Positions 37,495-46,300 of a stretch of 64,000 nt of DNA are shown piece by piece (within the stretch, counting starts at the first letter, position 1; each line of letters begins with the position of its first letter). Both the position numbers and the translations under genes were made by a program. The stretch is from Spartinivicinus poritis (GTDB taxonomy: Bacteria > Pseudomonadota > Gammaproteobacteria > Pseudomonadales > Zooshikellaceae), in NCBI RefSeq assembly GCF_028858535.1, contig NZ_JAPMOU010000019.1, forward strand, positions 1 through 64,000, written 5' to 3'. Under the pieces are notes generated by a model. The model made no database searches. It had not been told where the DNA came from and saw only the letters and a program-made list of their open reading frames with translations.

Positions 37495-38331
37495 CTAGTT
37501 CTCTTCGTAATTTGCCATTGTATCCTGCTTTTCTATTAACTTATCAATTTTTGTCTGTACTGCATGTACGACAGCTTTAGCTATAATACCATGTTGGGTA
37601 AATAGTGGGGCAATAGCGGCTTTTAGCTCTTCTTTTACGGTGGATGCCAGTTGGTTAAATGGTCCTATCCCATTAAGGTTAATTGTGAGCTGTTGGTAGG
37701 GCATACGAAACTCACTGATTACCAAGTCTGTTAGACGCATTTGTTTGGTACTCATGGTGAGGACAACATTGGCTTTAGGTGATAGTCCGTTAATGACAGC
37801 AACGGTTGAAGCTGAGGTGGGTTTGGCGAGTTGTTTGGGCCCTCCAGTTGTTTTGGCATAGCCCATTGCAACCAGACTATCTAAGTAAAAATCTAGGCAG
37901 CCATTAGCTTCTATATCTTCATTAGTGGGTGTGCTTACGTCGTATATATGCAGATCATTTATACGTAGTGTCGATAGCCCTTTTAGTTCATGAAAGCCTG
38001 TACTTAAGGTGCCTGTGGTACATATTGGTACAGAGGGAACTTTAACCGTTACCCCTAAAATATGCGTGCACTGCTGTGGAATACAAATAGGACCAGAAAT
38101 TTGAGCGATTACTTTTCTATTGAAATTGAGAGGATCTAGATGATTAATAATGTCGCCAAATAAGTTGGTTGTGATATCTGCTATTTTAGGTAGCTCTTGG
38201 TTAATCTGTTGTACTATTTCTTGTAACAGCTTATTGAGCACTTCCAGGTAGGGGCTTTCCTGGTATGCCTGCAGCACCGCTTTATCACCAATAGGTGATT
38301 TGAGTGCTTGTGCAATCAGCGCTTGCGACAT
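37495..38331 (-). CDS. Hypothetical 278-residue protein
   Basis: I do not recognise this family. There is no signal peptide or transmembrane helix. The N-terminal 70 residues and the C-terminal 50 look helical; the middle is beta-rich with a small cysteine cluster (GPICIPQQCTHI, then VPICTTGTLSTG and a later NGCLDFYLD). The DNA reads as a normal gene with good codon structure. It precedes, and is probably not coupled to, anything on the left. It shares strand with the DUF4404-like gene located about 100 bp upstream. Confidence 0.6.
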   Translation of the reverse strand: MSQALIAQALKSPIGDKAVLQAYQESPYLEVLNKLLQEIVQQINQELPKIADITTNLFGDIINHLDPLNFNRKVIAQISGPICIPQQCTHILGVTVKVPSVPICTTGTLSTGFHELKGLSTLRINDLHIYDVSTPTNEDIEANGCLDFYLDSLVAMGYAKTTGGPKQLAKPTSASTVAVINGLSPKANVVLTMSTKQMRLTDLVISEFRMPYQQLTINLNGIGPFNQLASTVKEELKAAIAPLFTQHGIIAKAVVHAVQTKIDKLIEKQDTMANYEEN

Positions 38332-38433
38332 TGTTAGCGGTCCATCTAGTTATTCAGCAATCGGTTCCTTGATCAACCTTTATGGATATAGGTGATACGA
38401 CAAGCGTTGTAAAGTCATAAAAGTGTTATATTT

Positions 38434-38700
38434 TTAGACACCTATATTTTTTAAACCATCTAATAGCTGTTGTATAGCTTCTGCCAAAGCAGGATGCTTA
38501 TCTGAAAATTTGATTAATTCTTGTTCTAGCTGATCAATGATTGTTTCAACAGGAGTCCCTTGCTTAGGGTTGGCTATAGCTAGGTTAAGCTCTTCTGCAA
38601 TAGCCTTGAGCTCTGCTGTCGTACATTCATCGGCAGCATCCATTGCCTGAATAATATTTTGGATGTTATCAACATGTGGCTGAAGACGTTTTGGTGCCAT
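38434..38700 (-). CDS. DUF4404-like small protein
   Basis: 88 residues, all helical and acidic. The C-terminal pattern (EQELIKFSDKHPALAEAIQQLLDGLKNIGV) matches the ending of DUF4404 proteins, which close with an F-x-x-x-HP-x-L block and a terminal GI/GV. The N-terminal half has the expected short helices. It is a small cytosolic protein of unknown role. The next gene on the same strand, 278 codons long, begins about 100 bp downstream. Confidence 0.6.
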   Translation of the reverse strand: MAPKRLQPHVDNIQNIIQAMDAADECTTAELKAIAEELNLAIANPKQGTPVETIIDQLEQELIKFSDKHPALAEAIQQLLDGLKNIGV

Positions 38701-39038
38701 TATAAACCCTCAGTTAGTGACTACTTGTCGTATTTATAAACTCTCTTTTACGTTTCTATTTAAACTGAAAATTTGCAATATATCATTAACCTAGAGCAAT
38801 AATTTCAACAATTATTAGAGGTGCTCTTTATTTAAGTATTGGCTGAGTTGTTGGCACATTCCATTTTTTACCATACTGATAGCTTAATGTTATATTTGGG
38901 GTTATATGTATTGCAAAAAATTATTAAAGTTTTTGCAATAAGTGTTTTCGTGATTAGTACCAGGGTACAATTGTGAGCTAGAGCTAGTTTCCTTAAATTT
39001 GCGCCTTTTTTGACTGAACAGTTAATATAGAGGCGGCA
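38701..39038. other. Promoter region of the first retention-module gene
   Basis: 338 bp between the leftward DUF4404-like gene and the rightward adhesin locus. The only strong signal is the 27-bp conserved element at 38950-38976, listed separately. The rest is AT-rich. Confidence 0.5.
38950..38976 (+). promoter_or_regulatory. Conserved 27-bp upstream element, copy 1
   Basis: Pattern: GTGATTAGTACC, three bases (AGG), GTAC, then AATTGTGA. It lies 62 bp before the ATG of the retention-module gene at 39039. Copies 2-4 stand at almost the same distance before the other three genes of the locus. Confidence 0.8.
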
Positions 39039-40184
39039 ATGACAAACCAAGTTTCAGACTCTCTCTCACCTCACACTCAGGCTGCTATTGGCAAGGTTAA
39101 GTCAGTTACTGGCAAAGTAGTCATAATTTCTGAAACAGGTTTAGAGCGTCTTGCTGTTACAGGTGACTTGCTTTTTCGTAATGATAAAATTTTAAGTCAG
39201 GGTGCTGAAACTGTCCTTGAGTTTGTTGATGGTAGTCAGGTTAGTCTGGGTGGTAATGATCGTCTCGTTTTAACTAAAGAGGTTTTTTCTGATGGAAACA
39301 TCGAACAGCAATTAAACGAGTCAAGTACCAGTGTTGAGACGTTACAAGATGCTCAAAGAAAACTAGTAAGTGCTGATGCAGTTGAAAGTCATTCGATAAG
39401 TCAGGGTGCTACTTTTCACGCGACAGTTGAAAGGGATTTTGCTGAGGTTACAGTTGAAACAGAGCTAACAAAATCAAGCCTTGAACAAGAAGTATTATTA
39501 GATAAAAAACAGCACCTCTTATTTACGGATGATATTTTAACTGAGGACTTGGTTTTATTTAATAGTATTAATCAGTTGAATAATACTCAATCTGAAATGT
39601 CTGTTGAGTATCCTGTATTAACTGAAATTGTTAAAGCGACAGATACAACACTGAATCCATCTATTAGAGAAACTACAAAGCAAGTAAAAGAAGGTATATC
39701 GGACATAAGAGAGCGCTTCAAAATATACGATGAACTTGGGAAGTCCAAAAGTAAACTAATTGCTGAGAAAGAGTTAGTTGATTTATATAAAGGCAACTTA
39801 AAAAATGTCTTTGTCGAAGATGTTGACATAGGGTGTAATGAGTTGGGCAGTATTTTTTATAAAGCTGAAGAAAATGCTTGGCAGTTTATGCCTGCTCAGG
39901 GATTTGCTACTAATACCTTAAGCGTGAAGTTACTGGTAACAGTGACTGATGGGCTTAAGCGTGACGAAATAGTCGTAAAATATTCTGTGAATAAGGAAAA
40001 CCTATCTATTGTAGAAAATAACCCATTAAACGCAAATGATGTCATTGAGGACAATGAAGGTGCTGACCTTATATTTCCTGGTCAGGTAGTGACGCTCAAT
40101 TTTGTATGTAATGAAGTACCTCAAGCACCTACATTGCCTATAAATAATTATCTGGAAAATGATGACCAACAGTATGATGTATAA
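39039..40184 (+). CDS. Retention-module protein lacking cleavage motif and RTX tail
   Basis: 381 residues. The N-terminus is a LapA-type retention module: AIGKVKSVTGKVVIISETG, then GDLLFRNDKILSQGAETVLEFVDGSQVSLGGNDRLVL, aligning with the N-termini of the three adhesins downstream. The position where those have TAAG reads SHSIS here, so the LapG-type cleavage site is missing. The remaining 250 residues are not recognisable repeats, though LSVKLLVTVTDGLKRDEIVVKYSV resembles a decayed Ig/cadherin strand pair. There is no glycine-rich RTX motif and no type I C-terminal signal. It may be a decayed adhesin, or an intact protein that stays inside and interacts with the export system. A clean hairpin terminator follows. 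Confidence 0.75.
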   Translation: MTNQVSDSLSPHTQAAIGKVKSVTGKVVIISETGLERLAVTGDLLFRNDKILSQGAETVLEFVDGSQVSLGGNDRLVLTKEVFSDGNIEQQLNESSTSVETLQDAQRKLVSADAVESHSISQGATFHATVERDFAEVTVETELTKSSLEQEVLLDKKQHLLFTDDILTEDLVLFNSINQLNNTQSEMSVEYPVLTEIVKATDTTLNPSIRETTKQVKEGISDIRERFKIYDELGKSKSKLIAEKELVDLYKGNLKNVFVEDVDIGCNELGSIFYKAEENAWQFMPAQGFATNTLSVKLLVTVTDGLKRDEIVVKYSVNKENLSIVENNPLNANDVIEDNEGADLIFPGQVVTLNFVCNEVPQAPTLPINNYLENDDQQYDV

Positions 40185-40215
40185 GTAAGTTATAAAGTCA
40201 TTCAAAAAAATAGTT

Positions 40216-40241
40216 AAAAAGCCAGTAAATGCTGGCTTTTT
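40216..40241. terminator. Bidirectional terminator after the first retention-module gene
   Basis: AAAAAGCCAG (40216-40225), a six-base loop, then CTGGCTTTTT (40232-40241): a perfect 10-bp stem with A and T runs on its flanks. Confidence 0.88.
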
Positions 40242-40326
40242 GTATTTATATAGAAGCATTCAGTCTAGTTTATAAGCAGAAATACTATTAATCCTTTATT
40301 TATAACAAGCAGATGAAATAAGTAAT

Positions 40327-40353
40327 GTGACTAGTACCTAAGTACAATTGTGA
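40327..40353 (+). promoter_or_regulatory. Conserved 27-bp upstream element, copy 2
   Basis: GTGACTAGTACC, TAA, GTAC, AATTGTGA; 63 bp before the ATG at 40417. It is identical to copy 1 except for five positions. Confidence 0.85.
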
Positions 40354-40416
40354 CCTTGTTTGTATTTTAGTTACAACTGGGGCTAAGTGTTCTTCCATAT
40401 TGTCAGGAGGTACGGT

Positions 40417-43149
40417 ATGGCCACTCATCAGAGTGATTCAGTTGACCCACTTCAGTCTATTGGCTTTGTAAAACAAGTCTCTCAAGCAACAGCGATTGCA
40501 ACCAATGGAGAGCACCGACCGTTACACTCAGGTGAGCCAGTTTATCCCTTCGATAAAATTATCAATCATAGCGGCGTAATTGTTGTTGAGTTTACTGATG
40601 GCTCGTGGCTGGATATGGGGCCAGGTGACCAAACGGTACTTGATCAAGATGTATTTGATTTTACTGCTGCCGAAGAAGCTGTTGCAGCTACAACTGATGT
40701 TGATGTATTGCAACAAGCCTTATTAGCAGGTGCAGATCCAACTCAAGTATTAGAGCCTACTGCAGCTGGCCCTACAGCAGGTACTTCTCCAGATGCTGTA
40801 AGTAATGATGGTTCTAGTGGTGGTATAGCGACTATAGCACGAGATGGCTCCACCACTCTGGCAGCTAGTGGTTTTACTACTGATGAAGCTGATGTGTCAG
40901 AACTGGTTGATACTGCCTCAGAACTAGAAGTTGATGAGCTGTTTAGCTTTAATCTCATAGATACTGCGACAACCGCTACAGGTGAGCCTGATTTTCCAGT
41001 TCAGCCTGAGATACCTTCAGAGCCTAACCCTACTGAGGTGCCAGCAGTTCCTTCTCCAGTGGAATTCCCTGATGAAACGACACCTCCAGAATTCCCTGAT
41101 GAGCAATTTCCAGAAGATACAACACCACCAGCTGTTAGCTTAAATACAATTGGTGTAACCAATAATAATGCGCCTGTTATTTCAGGCACGGCTGAGCCTG
41201 GTAGTGCGATAACTATAGTCGTGGCAGGACAAACTCTTGCTACGGTAGCTGCAGCTGACGGTAGCTGGAGTGTAGCACCTCAGCCTTTGGCAGATGGTAG
41301 CCACACAATAGCAGTGAGCGCGACCGATGATAGCGGTAACCAATCTACAGAAGTAACAGAAATAGTGACTGTTGATAGCACTGGCCCAGTAATTAATGCC
41401 ATAGATTTTGATCTAGCTGAACAAAGTGCAGCAGGAGATATAGTTGGGCAGGTGACAGCAACTGATATAAATGGCCCTATTAGTTATCAGTTAGATACGG
41501 CAACTGATTTATTTGAAATTAATAGTGAAACTGGGGTAATTACACTTACTAATGCAGGTGCAGCAGCTGATTTATTAGATTTTGAAGCTAATCCTAATTT
41601 GGCTGAGCTAACTGTAATAGCAACTGATAATTTAGGTAATCAAACCAGTCAATTAATTAATATCAATATCACTAATGTCAATGAGTCACCTACTGGAGAA
41701 GACGACACAGGCATTGTTAAACTAGGCGCAACTGCAAGTTTAGCTGGAAATGTACTTATTAATGATAGCGATCCTGACGGGGATAGTTTAACCGTTGCTG
41801 AGGTTAACGGTGTTCAATTGGGTGCAGGTAATAATGTTATTAATGGTTTGTATGGTGATTTAACTATTCAGCAAGATGGCAGTTACAGTTATCAACAGCA
41901 CAATATTAATTTAACTGAGGGGTTAGTTGCCCATTGGACTTTTGATGAACTAGTCAGCGGTAATCGTTTTGATGATATTGCAACAGCAGATCAAATAAAT
42001 GATCGAGGACGGCTAAGAGGCAATGCCAGTTTAGTTGATGAGGCTATTAGCGGAAAAGCACTCAGTTTGGATGGAGCTGGTGATTATATTGATATTAACA
42101 ACTCCAAAGAAATTAATAATTACTCACATAATAAACCCATTGGAGGCGCAGGTTTTTCAGGGCGCTCAATCAGCTTTGGGTTTAAAGTTGATGGCACTGA
42201 TTTAGATAGTCGTCAGGTCATATTTGAGGAAGGCGGTAATGTTCGTGGCTTGGTGATTTATATCGAAAACGGTGAGCTTATTGTAGGTGGTTATAACCGG
42301 CCCGATAATATTAACTGGCAAGGTAGTTATGCCAAAGCGGATATTACCAATTTAGATACTAATGAGTGGCATCATGTTGCTCTTGTGTTAGACCCAGCTA
42401 ATCAGCAATTGACCGGCTATTTGGATGGAAATAGCTTTCAGCAGGTGCAGGGTGATTTACTTTACCGACACCCAGGTGATATCAGCATTGGCCGTACCGG
42501 CGACCAAAATGTATTTTTAGATAACGATGGAGTTTCAAGGGTTGATAATAGCCCAAATTATTTTAAAGGTTTAGTAGATGATGGGCTGGTTTATAACCGT
42601 GCTTTAACTGATGCTGAAGTGAAAGTATTACATTCAGGAGAATTGTCTGAAGATTTTAGTTATCAATTATCTGATGGTGAACTTGCTGCACAAGCCAATT
42701 TAAATATCACTTTAACAGGCAATTTAACTGGGGGAGCCACTGACGATACTCTGTTAGGAGGGGACACCATCGATTTAATGGCTGGTGGGGCAGGTAATGA
42801 TCAATTAACCGGAGCTAGTGGAGGTGATCAATTTATTTGGAATGAACAAGATCAAGGAACAGATGAGTTACCCGCAGTTGACATTATTAAAGACTTTAAT
42901 GCCCAGCAGGGAGATTCACTTAATTTAGCTGACTTACTCATTGATGAAGATGTTAATAGCTTAGAACAGTATTTAGCGTTTAATTTTGATAATGGTTCAA
43001 CCACTATCAATATAAGCCCCGAAGGCAATGGTGAAGTCACTCAACAAATTGTTTTGGAAAGCTTCGACCTGTCCAGTCATTATGGCACTACAGATTCGTC
43101 TGAAATAATTAACGGTTTATTGGATGACGGACATCTGATAGTGGATTAA
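40417..43149 (+). CDS. LapA-like RTX adhesin with LamG-type lectin domain
   Basis: 910 residues from ATG 40417, which has a perfect AGGAGG seven bases upstream; an in-frame ATG at 40387 would add ten unlikely residues. Order: retention module (1-110), TAAG cleavage-type motif (115-118), acidic Pro-rich linker (about 185-230), a bacterial Ig-like domain (about 237-318), a cadherin-like domain (323-425), a VCBS-type strand set interrupted by a LamG/concanavalin-like domain (about 498-742), RTX Ca-binding repeats (GGAGNDQLTGASGGDQF, about 772-805) and the C-terminal type I secretion segment. Expected fate: secretion through a TolC-type pore and retention in the outer membrane until LapG-type cleavage. 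The LamG domain suggests carbohydrate or matrix binding. Confidence 0.88.
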   Translation: MATHQSDSVDPLQSIGFVKQVSQATAIATNGEHRPLHSGEPVYPFDKIINHSGVIVVEFTDGSWLDMGPGDQTVLDQDVFDFTAAEEAVAATTDVDVLQQALLAGADPTQVLEPTAAGPTAGTSPDAVSNDGSSGGIATIARDGSTTLAASGFTTDEADVSELVDTASELEVDELFSFNLIDTATTATGEPDFPVQPEIPSEPNPTEVPAVPSPVEFPDETTPPEFPDEQFPEDTTPPAVSLNTIGVTNNNAPVISGTAEPGSAITIVVAGQTLATVAAADGSWSVAPQPLADGSHTIAVSATDDSGNQSTEVTEIVTVDSTGPVINAIDFDLAEQSAAGDIVGQVTATDINGPISYQLDTATDLFEINSETGVITLTNAGAAADLLDFEANPNLAELTVIATDNLGNQTSQLININITNVNESPTGEDDTGIVKLGATASLAGNVLINDSDPDGDSLTVAEVNGVQLGAGNNVINGLYGDLTIQQDGSYSYQQHNINLTEGLVAHWTFDELVSGNRFDDIATADQINDRGRLRGNASLVDEAISGKALSLDGAGDYIDINNSKEINNYSHNKPIGGAGFSGRSISFGFKVDGTDLDSRQVIFEEGGNVRGLVIYIENGELIVGGYNRPDNINWQGSYAKADITNLDTNEWHHVALVLDPANQQLTGYLDGNSFQQVQGDLLYRHPGDISIGRTGDQNVFLDNDGVSRVDNSPNYFKGLVDDGLVYNRALTDAEVKVLHSGELSEDFSYQLSDGELAAQANLNITLTGNLTGGATDDTLLGGDTIDLMAGGAGNDQLTGASGGDQFIWNEQDQGTDELPAVDIIKDFNAQQGDSLNLADLLIDEDVNSLEQYLAFNFDNGSTTINISPEGNGEVTQQIVLESFDLSSHYGTTDSSEIINGLLDDGHLIVD

Positions 43150-43180
43150 TTATTTAGTCTTTTTATCTTTTTCTTTTTTT

Positions 43181-43215
43181 ATAAGCTCCATAACCAAAAA
43201 AATGGAGCTTATTTC
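43181..43215. terminator. Terminator after the LamG adhesin gene
   Basis: ATAAGCTCCAT (43181-43191) pairs perfectly with ATGGAGCTTAT (43202-43212) around a ten-base A-rich loop, with T-rich sequence on both sides. Confidence 0.75.
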
Positions 43216-43285
43216 CTTTCTCTTTAAAAATAATTTATTTCTTCTTGTTGCGTCAAAAAAATTTGCGGTATGTAGTTAAATTTAT

Positions 43286-43312
43286 GTGACTAGTACCTAT
43301 GTACTATTGTGA
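43286..43312 (+). promoter_or_regulatory. Conserved 27-bp upstream element, copy 3
   Basis: GTGACTAGTACC, TAT, GTAC, TATTGTGA; 62 bp before the ATG at 43375. It differs from copy 2 at two positions. Confidence 0.85.
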
Positions 43313-43374
43313 CATATTTGTTATTAGCCTAAAAATTACACAGGTTTTTTATCCTGTAGTAGCGGAGACGACTA

Positions 43375-46300
43375 ATGGCAAATGAAAAGGATGATTTAAC
43401 AAATATAACACCAGACCCAATTGGATTTGTTAAAAAACTAACAGGTGAAGCAGTAGCCGTTTCATCGACAGGCGCTACACGCGAACTAAGTGTAGGTGAT
43501 CCTGTTTATCCATTTGAAAAAATAATAAATAAATCAGGGGTTATTCTGGTTGAGTTTACGGATGGCTCTTCTATGGATATGGGGCCTGAAGATTCAACGG
43601 TGTTAGATGAAGATGTTATTCCTGAAAAACATGAAGTAGCCGACGCAGAAGAAGCGGCTACAGATGTTTCCGCTATTCAACAAGCATTACAAGCAGGAGC
43701 CGACCCTACTCAAGTAGCCGATGCTACCGCGGCTGGTACATCTGGGCGACAAGCAGCAGCGACTATCGATCACAGTGAAGGTGCTGAGGCGGGCATGGTG
43801 CTCGATCGGGATGCTCATGAAACCATAGCTGATGCTGGGTTTGATACCACCGGGCCAGCAGGATTAACCGGTGCGGCCATTGAGCGAGAAGTAGGAGATG
43901 TTGCGGCCAGTGTTTCAGCAGAAATTGCTGCAGCCAGATTAGGCCCATCAGCACCGTTTTTGGTGATTAACCCAGTTGGGCCAACCGATGATGCAACACC
44001 GGATATTACAGGTACAGCAACCCCAAATAGTACGGTAACCCTGTTAGTGGGCAACCAAGTATTAACCACCAAAGCAGGCCCTGATGGTTTCTGGAAAGTA
44101 ACACCTACAGACCCTCTTCCTGTTGGTCGAGTAATTACTGCCACCGGTACAACTACCGATGAAAACGGCAATACCTCACCCCCAACCCAAGCACCTGTCA
44201 GTATTACCGACACCTCAACATTCATCACTATCGACGGCCCCATCGAAGTCGACAATGTTGTTGATGCTGCTGAACAAACAGATGTATTGGTTTCTGGTAC
44301 GTCTGAGCCTAATACCAAAGTAGTTGTCAGTTTTATTGATGAAGCAAATGGCGAAGTGGTTAGTAAGCTAGTTACTACTGACCCCAATGGAAAATGGTCA
44401 CTAACAGGCAATGAGGTTGATCTTACTCCATTACAGTCAGGGAATATCACGGTTCAAGCGGTTGGAACAGACCCACACAATAATACAGCTACAGCGACTA
44501 CAGCTATTACCCTGCAGCCGAACGTAGCGGTGACAGCGATTACTGATGACACAGGTAACCCGACTGATCACATTACCACAGACCAAACCCTTGAAATTAG
44601 TGGGACAGCAGAGCCTAATAGCACAGTTGAGGTATTTATAGATGGCACCTCAATTGGTACGGTACCTAGCGATCCAAATGGCAACTGGACCATAGATCAT
44701 ACCGCTACCAACATACCAGAAGGTCCACATACTATTACTGCAACAGTGACCGATCAGTCTGGTAATACAGCGACATCGACAGAGCTTCCTATCACAATTG
44801 ATGTCACACCACCTGCTGTAGCGATTACCCAAATAACGGATGACTCTGGTAATCCCACTGACTTTATTACTAATGACCAAACCCTGGTTATTTCAGGTAC
44901 TTCAGAACCGAATAGCACGGTAGAAGTGCAAATTGATGGTACACCTATTGGAACTGTACAAGTTGATCCCAACGGCAACTGGAGTATTGATCATACCGCT
45001 ACTCAGCTACCTGAGGGACCCCATACGGTAACAGCGACCAGCACCGACCCAGCAGGTAATCAGGCGACAACAACCCAGCCGGTTACTATTGATGTTACTG
45101 CACCAGCTATTGATATCACAGGGATTACTGATGACTCAGGTAACCCCTCTGACTTTATTACCAATGACCAAACCTTGGTAATTTCAGGTACTTCTGATAA
45201 CCCAAACAGTACAGTCGAAGTGTTTATTGATGGTAACTCGATAGGAACCGTCCCTACTGATGGGAATGGTGCCTGGAGCATTGACCATACTCCAACACAA
45301 TTGCCAGAAGGGCCACACAATATTACTGCATCTACTACAGATACTGCGGGTAATACGGTAACCACAGCTCAGCCTCTGACTATTGATTTAACTCCACCAG
45401 CAGTAGTGATCACAGCGATTACAGATGACTCGGGTACGCCTGCTGACTTTATTACCAATGATCAGAACCTGGTCATTTCAGGTACGACAGATAACCCTGC
45501 AAATACCGTCGAAGTGTTTATTGATGGGGTATCGATTGGTAATGCGGTGGTTGATCCCAACGGCAACTGGAGCATTGATCATACCGCGACTACGCTGCCA
45601 GAAGGGCCGCATAACATTACGGCTACCAGTACTGATCCAGCGGGTAATAAAACAGATGCTGACCAGCCATTAACCATTGACGTTACAGCCCCGGCTATTG
45701 CTATTACGGGTATCACTGATGACACAGGTAACCCCACTGACTTTGTAACCACGGATCAAACGTTGGTGATTTCAGGTACTTCCAATAACCCCAATAGTAC
45801 GGTAGAAGTCTTTATTGATGGTAACTCGATAGGAACCGTACCCACTGATGCCAGTGGAGCATGGAGCATTGATCATACCGCGACTACCTTACCAGAAGGC
45901 TCTTATAACATTACGGCAACAACAACAGATGTTGCTGGTAACCCAGCTACTGCTAACCAGCCGTTAACCATTGACTTAACGCCACCAGCTATTTCAATCA
46001 CAACCATTACGGATGATACGGGCAATCCTGCTGACTTTATAACCAGTGATCAAAACCTAGTGATTTCTGGTACGACTGATAATCCAGCAAATACGGTGGA
46101 AGTCTTTATTGATGGGGTTTCCATTGGTAATGCGGTGGTTGATCCCAACGGCAACTGGAGTATTGATCATACCGCGACTACATTGCCAGAAGGGCCGCAT
46201 AATATTACCGCTACCAGCACAGATCCATCAGGCCAGCAAGAGACGGCAGCTCAGCCATTAACTATTGATGTTACAGCCCCTACAATTGCTATTACTGGGA

